Shown in pieces: positions 38,107 through 49,159 of a DNA stretch of 64,000 bases; the first letter of the stretch is position 1; each line of letters starts with the position of its first letter. The translations under genes and the position numbers were made by a program. Source of the DNA: Gari tellinella (taxonomy: Eukaryota > Mollusca > Bivalvia > Cardiida > Psammobiidae); the NCBI GenBank assembly GCA_922989275.2, contig OV277864.1, positions 73,474,158-73,538,157 of the forward strand, written 5' to 3'. A model generated the notes under the pieces. That model was not told the origin of the DNA. It worked only from the letters and a program-made list of their open reading frames with translations, and did no database searches.

Positions 38107-38514
38107 GTATTGAGGATTTAGATTACCTAAAATGACCCATATATCAATCCAAAATATTCTTATATTGCTTTTCTATAATAAATCATCATACTTGCAGCTG
38201 CTTTAAGTGATTTCGCCCTATTGAAATATGATAAACCATGTATATTTAAAATACATTGCGTCTAGACTGCATAAAACTGATCTAATTGGCGGCCATTTTT
38301 AAAATGGCCGCCATAGACGCCACATGACCGATCTAGAATGCCTCCAATCTTTGAAATATTTCTCATGATGTCTAGTACCAGTGTACCAAATTTCATGCTT
38401 TTATCATAAAATGCACAATTCTTTCACATATCTGCTGGACTATAACGTCTTGTTTAGTTTAAACGGGAAAGAATACCATCTTCGCTGTGTATCCTTCTTG
38501 AAATGCAGAAATAT

Positions 38515-38565
38515 TTTTATTATTATAAGTATTATTATTATTATTGTTATTATTATTGATATTAT
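38515..38565 (+). repeat. (ATT)n microsatellite
   Basis: Imperfect TTATTA repeat of about 50 bases. Confidence 0.9.
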
Positions 38566-38569
38566 ATAA

Positions 38570-39445
38570 ATATTTTCCAGCAAACTTAGGCAGTCTGGAT
38601 TTGAACAAGGCAACAGTATTTCTTTCTAATCAGTTAATGGAATCATCAATTAAAGTCAAAATTATCATACGCTTGGGATAGTTCTATTAAATTTAGTCTG
38701 AGACAAATTCAGATGGGGATTTTACTAAACACCAACGCTAAAGTCTCGCGATATGAACCGTGTCATTTGAACTCTTATGACACTGAGTGCCGAATTGACT
38801 AACATTTGCAAACATATTGATCTTCTTTTTTAAGTTTGTTTGGACTGTAACAACTGTCAAATTTGTTTAAGACCTGCTTGCAAATATTTCAACCGCAAGT
38901 AGAAAAGGCGGACAGTTTTTATATAGTAACATAAAATGTATAAACTTAATCGGCTCTAAATGACCATCTTGTGTCGATGGGCCGTGAAACACCATTCATT
39001 CAAGGTATTCATCCATTCTTAATTTTAAATCATGCGCCAATGTCTAACCCTTTCAATGTTTGGCCTTTTATGTACTATCTTTCAACAGTTAAAAGTAGCT
39101 ATTTATTATAAGTAAATGTATTCACTGATTTTTCTTTTTAAATTAAAGAATAGTGAATTGATGTATAACACTAATTTCTGTAACTGTTGGTTTCCCCAAC
39201 GACCATTGGTCGTGGCATACTGATTTACCCCTGTCTGTCGATGCGTTCGTTTATTCGTCCCTTCGTTACTTCGTTTGTCCGTTCGTCTGTCCACATTAAA
39301 GGTAAACACTGAGTTTTCGTCTACAGTTTACCGTATAGTTTAGCATGACTTTCTGTTTTTTATTGTAAAGGTCATAGTGGATTATAAGTCAAAATTCATT
39401 CCTGAAAAAAATATATGTGGTGGTAAAACGCCAATTTCCTATATT
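38570..39445. other. No feature recognised
   Basis: AT-rich sequence with a short CGTTCGTT/TCGTCC-rich stretch at 39235-39295. No gene and no repeat family seen. Confidence 0.5.
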
Positions 39446-39589
39446 ATCAGTTTTAACCTTTTAACTTACGTCGACTTTCTAAGCTGTTTGAAACTGCTAT
39501 TATATCGATATGACAACATGCACTTTCAAACTGTCTTAAATCTGATTTAAGGATAGAACAATACTAATTTACTCATTCTCCTCACATCA

Positions 39590-39895
39590 AATGGACCATT
39601 CGTGTTTCCAATTAAGTCGAGTCCATTAAAGTTTATGATAATTTTAACTGTAAAATTGGTCATAATCACTTTTGGACTTACTGTGTTTTCTTCTTACCAA
39701 ATATAGCAGACACGCTATACGTTCATATACACACACAATGGAGCATTCTTGTTTCCAATTTAGTCGAGACCTTTAAAGTTCATCATAATTTTATCTGTAA
39801 AAGTGGTCATAGTCACTTGTGGACATACGACCTGTTCATTGTTGGGTCTTCTTCTTACCAAATAAAGCAGACAAACTATACGTTCCTACACTCCG
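39590..39895 (+). repeat. Local direct duplication in the left arm
   Basis: 39591-39710 and 39735-39890 share TTCGTGTTTCCAATTAAGTC / TTCTTGTTTCCAATTTAGTC, TAATTTTAACTGTAAAA / TAATTTTATCTGTAAAA and TTCTTCTTACCAAATA. The right arm (63660-63800) has a single copy. Confidence 0.75.
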
Positions 39896-40239
39896 CTTTC
39901 TACTATGGAATATTTCTTATATATGTCATCATATAAGTAGAACCTCTGGTGGTATAAAAAGTTCATAATAAAGATTTATGTGTCTGCTGACGGTTTTAAT
40001 ATATAAATAATGTGAAAACATTCTCGAATATTGTATACAGGAGATGTATTATTCAATTGCGATATGGATAAGCTGTCAAAGAAAGTAGTCAGCTTATTCA
40101 GACCAAATCAATAATTAATCTTTGAGGTTATCCGCGATTCAATTTTTCACATAATGAGAAATTTTCAATTTCAAAATATCGATATTAATTTGAATAGTGC
40201 TCCGAACACAGGCCACGAATGTTTAAAGGCAGAGTTATA

Positions 40240-40433
40240 CAGTCGAAATCCGATACTTCGAACTCGCATAAATCGAACTTAGCAGTATGTAATACGTTTA
40301 ATATTGATAACCCGATCTTGCTTAAGTCGAATATACCCGTATTTCAATGTTAAAACGTGGATAAGCCACGTTTTAACTGTGAAATATGGGTATGTTCGAA
40401 CTTCCGCGAGTGCGAAGTATCGAGCTTCAACTG
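40240..40433. mobile_element. Family L MITE, 194 bp, TA-flanked, left arm only
   Basis: TA at 40238-40239 and 40434-40435. Ends CAGTCGAAATCCGATACTTC and GAGCTTCAACTG, inner palindrome TTAAAACGTGGATAAGCCAC and partner. In the right arm the same point reads GAAACTATAACTC (63050-63062) with no element. Confidence 0.9.
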
Positions 40434-40542
40434 TAGTTTCAAACGCAATGCAAGTAAACGCCAACTCATTGCAAACGGTCGCTGTTAACCTGAATAGCAA
40501 ACAGTTTGGAGCCAGATCATACGCCAGGTTATCCGACATCTG

Positions 40543-40758
40543 GGGCCGTATTCCAGTAGCATCTTAAGTTTATCCTTAAAGATAAGAAATTTCTTATAAA
40601 ATAATCTTACGTTAGAAAATAATTTCCTTAACCTTAAGTCGTATTCCAGTAGCCACTTAAGAAATTTCTTATTTATAAGGAAAAAATCAGTGGATTTAAG
40701 GAGAATTTTTTTGACTTAAGATTTATTTTTGACTTAAGATGCTACTGGAATACGGCCC
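40543..40758. mobile_element. Family I MITE, 216 bp, CTG-flanked, left arm only
   Basis: Ends GGGCCGTATTCCAGTAGCAT and complement. CTG at 40540-40542 and 40759-40761. The right arm has the uninterrupted site (CATCTGATC on the reverse strand, 62944-62952). A 3-bp CTG duplication with GGGCC ends is Harbinger-like (inference). It is inserted in a family B-type core. Confidence 0.92.
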
Positions 40759-41695
40759 CTGATCTAACTCAAAAATGATTGCAATTGGCGTTATGTATTT
40801 TGTCATCTTAACGCATTGAGTGAGCAAGAATATAACTTCTTCTCCCACGTCTTCTTTCATGTGTAATAATATAGAATGCACATCCCAAACTTGTATTTAG
40901 TACCTTTTAATAAAGATAGGCTACTTTTGCTGTATTATTACATTTGCTGCCAATTGCACCAAATGTTTACTTTGCAAACAGTTTGGATTTCGGTAAGACG
41001 CCGCGTTACGCGATGTCTCATCAGGATCCAAACTGTTTGACGCAAAGGTGTTGATACTTCTTCTGTCAAAACAGCCTTAATCTAGCTGAAGAAAAATTCT
41101 ACAATGGACAATCATAATCAATGCATACAATGATTTTGCGGTGAGTAGGTTTAAGCACACGATAAAGTAAAACTTCGGGTCAATACTTCTTTACTTTAGA
41201 CTGCTTTAAGCTAATATTTGCTAAAGTACTTCTAATGCCCCTATTCCACACCGACTACGAATCCCACGAATCGCTACGAATTTGAAAATGCTAGGATTCG
41301 TAGTTGATTCTTAACAGATTCGTGGAGTTCTTACCTGATTCGTAGTCGATTCTTGCAATTCGTGAGCGGTCGGGGATTCGTGGCAAAAGTTTTGAGCTGT
41401 TCAAAGTTTTGGCCAAGACCTCCACGAATGGAACAATGGGTAGTTAATTCGTAACAAATTCGTAGTGCATTCGTAGGATTCGTAGCTGATTCGTAGGATT
41501 CGTAAACGGCTTTTTTGGCGTTCGTGGTATTCTTAACTCATTCGTGGGATTCGTGAGTACTAATTTGATACCTTTCTCCTGTAGCCAGGAGTCTGAGAGT
41601 CAATGTCAGCTTCACTCCGGTATATATATTTGGTCTCATGTGAGTGTCCCTCCTCTGCATGGATGACTGACCTATAATCCTGGCATTCTTATATA

Positions 41696-42044
41696 CAGCG
41701 CCCCGTCTCTATACGACGACACCCAATGGGACACACACAATATGTTCGGAGGGAGATGTTATAGGGAGGGAAACTTAAGACTTGTTTTACATTTGCAAAC
41801 AGCTTAAATTAAGATCAGACGCCAAGTAACACAGCGTCTGATCTGGATTTAAGCTGTTTGTCACTTTTTTCTATCAAAATGTCCACTATGTAAATTTGAG
41901 AAAACCAGCAGACGATAATTTTAGGCAGGCGATATTGCAGCAGCAAAAGTGTTAAACGTAATTGTCATGTTTGGGGAATTGCCACAATGGTCGTTGTACG
42001 GAGGGGGTCGTTGTTGGGAGGGCCGTTGTAGAGAGGGAACACTG
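41696..42044. mobile_element. Family G MITE nested in family H (1)
   Basis: TA at 41694-41695, left end CAGCGCCCCGTCTCTATACG, right end TTGTAGAGAGGGAACACTG. Core ATCAGACGCCAAGTAACACA with partner. Confidence 0.85.
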
Positions 42045-42283
42045 AAGTTGGTAAAGATATTCTCATCTTCCACACTAAGCTAATGTTCTAGCGTTCTAGC
42101 TGGAGTCAGCCACTGTCTAGCCCACCACCTTGTGGATCTTCCCCTTCTTCTTCGGGATATCTTCTTGCTATTAGCATGCAGCTATATAGCGTTGATCAAT
42201 ACGCCAGTTCCAAATCCAGTGCCACTGCTGCTCTATCTTAAAAGTCCATTTTTGGACTGATGCCCGAGTTGAAACGGGAACTA

Positions 42284-42615
42284 CAGCGCTCCCTCTCTAC
42301 AATTGGATACAAAATGTGTGCGTTGTTGGAGGGAGTCGTTATAGGGAGGAAAATTGGCTTACATTTGCAAACAGTTTGAATCCAGATCCGACGCCGAATA
42401 ACGCTGCGTCTGATCTGGATTCAAGTTGTTTGTCACACGCCATTATTTTTTTCTGTCAAATGTCTATTATGTAACTTTGAGAAAAACAGCAGCCAACAAT
42501 TTTAAGCAAACAATATAGCAGGCGTGAAAGGTTGGACATTTTTGTTTTTGGTTGGAAAGTGTTGTTGTAAGGAGGGAGTCGTTGTTGGGACGGTCGTTGC
42601 AGGAAGGGAACACTA
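42284..42615. mobile_element. Family G MITE nested in family H (2)
   Basis: TA at 42282-42283 and after 42615. Ends CAGCGCTCCCTCTCTACAAT and GCAGGAAGGGAACACTA. Core GATCCGACGCCGAATAACGC with partner. Confidence 0.85.
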
Positions 42616-42962
42616 TACATACCTTCAAGAATCCCACGAACCGTCAAGAATCAAACTTCATTCGTAGCTGATTCGTAGATGCATTCGGCAAATTCGTAAC
42701 TGATTCTTAGCGTTCGTGCAGTAGTCGTAGTGGATTCTTGCAATTCGTACTGAGTTCTTGACAGTATTCGTAAGATTCACCCCGAATCCCACGAATAGTC
42801 TTAACTCGTTCGTAGCCGATTCGTAGAGTGTCACGAATTGGATAGAAAGATTTGCCGAATTCCACGAATCCCCACGAATCACAGCATTTATCAATTCGTG
42901 GGATTCGTAGTCGGTGTGGAATAGGGGCATAAGATGACGAGTAGTCAGACCAGAAGGACACA

Positions 42963-43337
42963 CAGAACCCCCTCCCTACAACGGCTCTCCTAACAACGAT
43001 CCCCTCCCTACAACAATGCTTACGCTGTTACCAAAACAAGATCATTATGTCTTACACTATTAATGATGCACTAATGTCTGCTTAATATTGTCGTCTAGTG
43101 TTTTTTCTTTCAAAGTAACTTATTGGTGTACGTTTTGACAGAAGAAATATAATGACGAGTGACAAACAGCTTGAATCCAGATCAGACGCCGCGTTACGCG
43201 GCGTCTGATCTGGATTCAGGCTGTTTGCAAATGTAAACCAGTTTTTAATTTTCCCTCCCTATAACAACTCCACCCAAACAATACAGTGATACACACAATC
43301 TTTTCTCCCCTTAGGTGTTGTTGTAGAGAGTGAGCTG
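42963..43337. mobile_element. Family G MITE, left arm only
   Basis: Ends CAGAACCCCCTCCCTACAAC and TGTTGTAGAGAGTGAGCTG followed by TA. Core GACGCCGCGTTACGCGGCGT. The right arm reads GGACATAGTCATG (60661-60673, reverse) without it, so the target was TA. Confidence 0.87.
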
Positions 43338-43368
43338 TATAGTCATGTCCGAAACTGTCAGGTACATG

Positions 43369-43773
43369 CATTTATCACATAAAACCGACTCTGGGAGTGT
43401 TATAAAGCCATTCAATAAACTATAGTGAAATATCAATATTTGGGCTCCGGCCCTACCTGTTCGTCCACGAGCGCTGCATGGCGCTGGGCGCCAAGTTACG
43501 GCATTTGCCATGGCGTTACTGTAAACAACGTCAAGTTTTGGCGGAAAATACATATGGCGGAGAGACAAAAAACTACGGATTCAGTTCACTTAAAAGGGTT
43601 TTAAAATGTTTATGTGATAAATAGGATCTAACATTCGTGCTCATTATTTATCATTCTTAATAAACTCGTTGACTAAAACAATTATAACGCTCGCCAAGGC
43701 TCACGTCATATTGTTTTAGTCAACTCGTTTATTAAAAATGATAATTAATGAGCACTCTTGTTAGATCCTCTAT
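43369..43773. mobile_element. Two adjacent inverted-repeat elements in the left arm
   Basis: 43369-43621 is bounded by ATTTATCACATAAAAC and its complement and is GC-richer inside (GCGCTGCATGGCGCTGGGCG). 43622-43773 is bounded by AGGATCTAACATTCGTGCTC and complement, with ACTCGTTGACTAAAACAAT inner arms. Both interrupt sequence that is continuous in the right arm. Families not recognised. Confidence 0.7.
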
Positions 43774-44374
43774 ATCTTGGTTGTGTCAAAGGAAATATCT
43801 ACATATTTGGGTTTACCAACCAGATGAACTCATTCAAGCATTTTCCTGACTGTATGAAATGGAACTACAATGGAAGAATATACAAAATGTGTAAAACAGC
43901 GTATATATGGAGTAATGGGTTAACTGTTAAGCGGTATTCCATTCATGGACTAGACTGGTTTACCTGTCCCTAGCACTACGTGGTTGGAATCGAGTTATAT
44001 AAGCCAGGGAACCAGACTATTCATGGACGTGCCTATTTCAAGACAAGTATTAAACCGTTTGTTTTCAAGGAAGTTTGTCAATAAAACGTTTACATGGGCC
44101 CTCAGTAATTTTCCTAAGTAGTCCTTTGGCACAAGACAGGAACATTGTGAGAGGCGAATAGCGACATTTATATTTTATAACTGTTTTAGTTCTGGGCTGT
44201 TTAAAACACGAGAGAACTAATATTAAAAGCTTAGTCCGATTTAAACTCGATCATAAAGATTTATGTGTCTACGGGGTGTTAAAAAGTATAAATGATGCAA
44301 CAAAAAATACTTGTTTAGATGTTGTTCTGTATTCGAGTTAACTTGTAGCACGCTAAGGCTGAATTTGCTATCCA

Positions 44375-44460
44375 TTTTTTGCAAATCAGTTTTGATTCAG
44401 GTCAGACGCCGAGTTACTCGGGGTTTAACCTGGATCTAAACTATTCGACGGCGTGGTGGT
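44375..44460. repeat. A/B-type core present in both arms
   Basis: TTGATTCAGGTCAGACGCCG with GGATCTAAACTATTCG. The partner at 60055-60140 sits at the same place in the right arm, so this core is older than the duplication. Confidence 0.7.
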
Positions 44461-44491
44461 AATTCACAAAAGGAAGTTGTAGATCGGTGTA

Positions 44492-44711
44492 AAGAAAAAC
44501 TCTCTACTACGACCACAAAAACGAAGTCTAATTGATTATATAAAAGACATTTGACAGCTTAAAACAAGGTGACAATAAAACAAGATGACACTAAAACAGA
44601 AAGTTCCTAAAGGAACTTTCTGTTTTACTGCCACCTTGCTTTATGTTGTCACCTGTCGTAAACACCTAATAGTTAACACAAACTAGTAGTCATAATAGAG
44701 AGGTTTTACTG
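44492..44711. mobile_element. Family F MITE, TA-flanked, left arm only
   Basis: TA at 44490-44491 and 44712-44713. The right arm reads GATCGATGTATTCTGGG (reverse of 60009-60025) across the site. Core AGTTCCTAAAGGAACT inside a long inverted repeat. Confidence 0.93.
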
Positions 44712-45507
44712 TACTCTGGGAGTTGATGTTGACGACATATTTAGCAGATGATAACTGCCTGACGTGCCTGTGGTTAATAAAATGTTTCATCCGGGTTCAT
44801 GATGGAACGGCGAGAAATGCAGACCAATGTTCAATGGTGTAACCTTTTGTATAGTTGTACATAATTAGAAACGTAAAAATGCGTAGAGTTAAGATGCAAC
44901 CAATTCTGGACAAAACTACATGTGCGCACCTTTTATTTGAGAGACCACTTAATACAAATTTGATTTTATAAAGGAATTAATAACAGTTGCATAGAATCGA
45001 TACGAAACTACTGCTTATTAGAGACTTTTCTAATCGTTGCATCAATTAGAAAGGTTTTGCTAGTTGTGATAAATCGAAGTCATGGACCTGATTACACGGC
45101 ATGCACGAGTCAATCCATTCCTAAGAGTATCCGCCTTGATTTGGTTATATATTAACTTTGTTTTTACCAAGAAAACATTCTATTGCTGTTCAAAAGTGTT
45201 GATGATCCGAGTAGATGTTACAATGTTGTGTGAAAATAGAACTGTTAAGAAAAGTTTACTTAAAATTCAAGTTCCCTCTTTTAAGACTACATGTTCTCAA
45301 AAAAGGGACCGGGCTGTCGTTTAATAAAAAACGTAGATGGTTGACCCTATCAGAACCAAGCCGACAACACTTACTTATGCACAATAGTTTGGATCCAGGT
45401 CAGAGTATAACATTTGTTGTATTGACCAAACAACAAACTGCTGGCTACTCAAAGCTACTCCCTAGGAAAGATGTGTGTTTAATGTAGGGCACTTGTAATG
45501 CATTTAC

Positions 45508-45692
45508 AGGACACCAGATAAGGGTAGTATTTCAAAAGCTCTTTTTTATTTCTGCATTAAACCGTATATGGTGTCATTACTCATTAGAATTAGATACGAT
45601 TCTAATGAGTAGTAACACCATAAGGTTTAATGCTGAAGTGCGTGAGAAAATACAGGATTTGTCCAGTTTACTCCCTCTTACCTGGATACATG
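45508..45692. mobile_element. Family D MITE, left arm only
   Basis: GGACACCAGATAAGGGTAG to CTCTTACCTGGATAC, palindrome GAATTAGATACGATTC inside longer arms. The right arm reads GCATTTTAGCACACACGTGT across the site, so it inserted after the duplication or was lost there. Confidence 0.8.
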
Positions 45693-45844
45693 TATTAAGC
45701 ACCCATATGTCTTAAACGACTTTCTAACCGATTGACTTCGAATAGCTACTTACTGAATTTCCCTAGCCCAGGACCCTCTCAAATAAACCTTGTTTCTCAG
45801 ACCGGAAGGGTCAACGCTTTTAGGAAGCTTCTGTTTTTAAACCC

Positions 45845-45955
45845 TTAACATGCCGATCACGACTTGATTGGTATTCGCAAACAGTTTGGATCTAGTTCAG
45901 ACGCAGCGTTACGTGGTGTCTGATCTGGATTTAAACTGTTTGGCACTCTTCTGTA
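45845..45955. mobile_element. Family A element (core), left arm
   Basis: AACCCTTAACATGCCGATCA, then GCAAACAGTTTGGATCTAGT with GATCTGGATTTAAACTGTTT. The right arm lacks the palindrome. Confidence 0.7.
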
Positions 45956-46472
45956 AGTTTGTTTAATTCAGAACTACATTTGTATATCAAGTTAATCTTA
46001 ATTTTACCAACTGAAATAAGTGTTTTCCGCAAAGGATCCGGTATGTTTTAAATTATCCTTACATCGAAAACCATGCCAAGATTGTTTGAATGCCTCGGTT
46101 CTGTGTCGAAAAAAAACCCCTGTTTTAATGCTATTTTTGCCTTCGCAGATAAAAACACATCTGATCTAGAACTTCACAATTTTCTGTCTCACGTGTGTTG
46201 GTAATATAACTACCTCGTAAAGTAAAGTAACATACATGAGTTAAATCTAAATCTTATAAGTGCTACCCTCTCGGGAAATAAAAACAGTTGAAGTTTAAAT
46301 GGAAATAATACTATGATGTAATCTTTCCATACGAGACCTTCACGTTTCTTTTTATAGTTTACTATTTATCCCATAGCTTTGTATCAGTGTCGAAGAAAGA
46401 TGGTTGCTTAGCCCGTAACTACATAAATACTTATTTCAACACATTTAATATATTCCTTCACTTGGGAAAATA

Positions 46473-46700
46473 CAGTGTTATTCTTTCCCAATAAACGCGT
46501 TTACGCTAAAACTTATTATTTACAGTGCAAACAGTTTGGAACCAGATCAGACGCCGGGTTACCCGGCGTCTGATCAGGCTCAAAACTATTTGCCACCAAG
46601 ATAAACATGAATTACCAGAATTGTCCAAAAGTTGTACTTTTCTACGTTTTAGTGCTTTGCGTTTGCGTTTAAACGGGAAAGAATAACAGATTCTCCACTA
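46473..46700. mobile_element. Family B MITE nested in a family C piece, left arm only
   Basis: TA at 46471-46472 and 46701-46702, right end AACAGATTCTCCACTA. The left tip lacks part of GGAGAATCT. The right arm reads GAAGAAAATAGATCC (58170-58186 reverse) without it. Confidence 0.88.
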
Positions 46701-46702
46701 TA

Positions 46703-46925
46703 GTTCCATTTTGTACAGTCAATAATATTTACAATGTATCATACCTTATGAGAAATATTTTCTATATTCTAGCAGCTGGTAGTGTAAAGCGGGCTGAAAA
46801 TTTCAAGTTGAAGCAGATACGCCTTCAGGTGCATTCTGTTCTTCTTTCGACTTGCTTAAAGTGGTCACCTGTCACAAATACTCGAAACATGCTATGGAGT
46901 AATGGTTTAAAGTACACAGGAGTTT
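46703..46925 (-). mobile_element. Family C element, present in both arms
   Basis: GTTCCATTTTGTACAGTCAA, AGCGGGCTGAAAATTTCAAG, GCAGATACGCCTTCAGGTGC, ending ATGCTATGGAGTAATGG. The partner is 58010-58230. Confidence 0.65.
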
Positions 46926-47439
46926 TCTGCTTTACATTCAGTCGATCTTAGCATCAGCCTGTCAGAATGCAGGAAATGTTTCCCTTGCTTCTTTATCAGG
47001 CATGATATAAATACAACGAGGTAATTCTATGATGAATATGCTGAGACGCCATATGGCGCTTCGATGGTGTAAACGGTTAAGAGGTATAAAAATCAGGAGT
47101 ACTATTTATAAGTACGAATTGTTGTTATCTGTTTTATTGGCAGATTTCTTTATTTTATCTAAAACATGCCATTGTCCTTGCAAACTTTGTCTGTGAAACA
47201 CAGCGTCTCATCAAAATTGAAACTTTTTGATAATGTGATATTATGTAGGAAAGGAGTATTAAATTGAGAAAACGTCCTGTTTAGAACAGTAGCAGACCAC
47301 AATTGTTTCAGACGGCGATGTTAGCTTTCAAATAGTTGAAATCGTCAACATGGGATTTTCCATACACAGACGTATATAACAAGATTAGTAAAATTCGTTT
47401 TATAACATCCCTGGTTGTCTATGTAATGATACAGAAAGT

Positions 47440-47610
47440 ATTTATCGCCTTTAAATACTCCGAGAAGATGTTATGACCAACTTATTTTATCCCAATAAAC
47501 ACATTTATACTAAACACCTAATTTCTGTTGTAAACAGATTGGTTTGAAGCCTGATCAGACGCCGGGTAAACTTGCGCCTGATCAAGCTCCAAACTGTTTG
47601 CAACTCAGAT
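47440..47610. mobile_element. Diverged family B element
   Basis: TTATTTTATCCCAATAAACA, then GCCTGATCAGACGCCGGGTA with AGCTCCAAACTGTTTGC. A weak counterpart is at 57590-57660 in the right arm. Confidence 0.55.
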
Positions 47611-48075
47611 AGATATACTATAAATATCAGAAATAATCTGATATCAATATGACATAAAAGGTGAAATAAATGTGGTGTTTTGTGCAAGAAATCTTTTACT
47701 TTTTCAAAAATATCATTGTTTGTCAGCATAAATTGTTATCATTAAAGGACTATGTGAAAAAATCATTTAACGGATTGTCTAGTCATTTCGTAAAATGACT
47801 CATTACATAGATTGACTGTCACATATATTTGAGGATTGCAAAGAAGCAATTAAGCTTTCGAACAAGGTAGACGAATATAACAAACATTTGCAAACATTTA
47901 GGAATATCTAAAATAAGTGGATTAATAAGAAACACTGATACTCCGCATCGTGGTCTAGATTAAGACTGTTTATTACGTTATCGTATATAGTTACACACTT
48001 AGGAAACAAACAGTCAATTCTAAAATCCAGCATGTGACATCATTAGCACAAGAATGCCTAGACAGACGACAAATG

Positions 48076-48290
48076 TTTAACCGTTCGCCTGCTATAGTGT
48101 CGTCCTCGCGATTGTCGTCTGCAATTGTTTTTAAAAAATAATTTCAAAGACATGTTACAATAAGAAACATAATATGAACATGGTGGTCAAACAGTTTGGA
48201 TCCAGATCAGACGCCGCGTTTCGCGGCGTCTGATCTGGATCCAAACTGTTTGCATATTATAGTATAGTCGCGACAAGCAGACGAAGGGTA
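48076..48290. mobile_element. Family A MITE with near-perfect core
   Basis: TTAACCGTTCGCCTGCTATA at the left and GACGAAGGGTAAAT at the right. Palindrome GATCCAGATCAGACGCCGCG and onward, with TTTCGC at the centre. Confidence 0.8.
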
Positions 48291-48499
48291 AATATTCTAA
48301 GAGTTAGGAGATGTTTATTTCAAGTTTATTGAAAAGTTCCATTTGGCACTGACGTTCAAAAGTGTGTATGTATATCTAAATGAAGCATGTGAACCACTTA
48401 AAATACTGAGCTCTTATTCAGACAAATGTCGCATCTGTTGTAAAATTCTAAAGGATTTGACTGTTGGTATCCAGATTTGGTGCGGTATCTTTAACTTAA

Positions 48500-48832
48500 C
48501 CCATTATCTCATAACTACATCTTTTTACGCCTTTAATGTATTGCTCCACTAAAGAAAATAGTTCCACGTTATACAGTCATGAATATGTACTATAAGAAAT
48601 ACATTTGTATATTTTGTATTCAAGCAGATTGTAGCTTAAAAAGGCTGAACGTGTAGTAGAATGCGCCTTAATGCCCATTCTGCTTTACGTTCAACCTGCT
48701 TTAAGCTACAATCTGCTAGGATATAGAAAATACTTCTTATAGAATACATTCATGATTGTATAAATTGGATCTATTTTCTTCAGTGGAGGAATATATTGAA
48801 TGCACTAATAGGCGTTTCCATGGGGGAAAGGG
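48500..48832. mobile_element. Family C MITE, long symmetric form, TTAA-flanked
   Basis: TTAA at 48496-48499 and 48833-48836. Both halves carry GAAAATAGTTCC/GGATCTATTTTC, TACAGTCATGAATATGTAC and the TAGCAGATTGTAGCTTAAA arms, so the whole 333 bp is one palindrome. Confidence 0.85.
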
Positions 48833-49159
48833 TTAAGACTGTGTGCTCCAAAAACATGCGCCCCTGTATAGGTTAATCATAGTTTGTTACAGTGAAGAAA
48901 GACTACTAGACGTCGTTGTTATTTCGTTGAAACGATACCAAACGCAATACACTGAAATAAATGGGGAAGATTACAGAATTTTTAAATATAATCGGTATAC
49001 TCGGAGAAGCAACAGTTTATCCAAGTATTTGTTTATCAGTAACATACACATAAATACTTTACAAAAGATTTTAGTAATCAATAACTGGCTAATTAGCCAG
49101 CTAACGTCTGTAATGTCAATCAACCATCTGCACGCTGAATACGAATTTATGGTTGCTAT

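Larger units (their letters stand above)
34848..38445. mobile_element. 3.6-kb segment with long terminal inverted repeats
   Basis: The left repeat (34848-35185) and right repeat (38125-38445) are inverted copies of about 330 bp. They share ATAGTCCAGC at the tip, TGCATTTTATGATAAAAGCA, AAGATTGGAGGCATTCT, the palindrome GGCCATTTT..AAAATGGCC and TTATCATGTTT-like AT-rich sequence. Between them are a coding fragment, an RTE remnant and a family B remnant. It may be a decayed DNA transposon, or two opposed copies of one repeat. No clear target duplication was found. Confidence 0.7.
41236..42929. mobile_element. Family H element with ATTCGTA-rich arms, TAA-flanked
   Basis: Ends TGCCCCTATTCCACACCGAC and complement GTCGGTGTGGAATAGGGGCA, TAA at 41233-41235 and 42930-42932. 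The outer 300 bases at each end are dense in ATTCGTAG/CACGAAT motifs in both orientations. Two family G MITEs (41696-42044, 42284-42615) sit inside, so the original element was about 1 kb. The right arm of the inverted duplication lacks it. No coding frame. Confidence 0.88.
39450..47650 (+). repeat. Left arm of a giant inverted duplication
   Basis: Sequence blocks occur in the same order, reverse-complemented, at 57.5-63.93 kb. Examples: 40020-40230 with 63335-63540, 44040-44290 with 60230-60480, 44720-45330 with 59390-60015, 46040-46330 with 58555-58870, 46930-47060 with 57840-57960. Identity looks like 80-90% in these blocks. This arm is longer because of insertions absent from the other. 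Confidence 0.88.

Noticed and set aside
39235..39300. Telomere- or satellite-like CGTTCGT stretch
   Set aside because: It is short and irregular, with no fixed repeat unit.
42658..42963. 101-codon open frame on the - strand
   Set aside because: It is a translation of the ATTCGTA motif array of element H; the apparent peptide repeats follow the DNA repeat.
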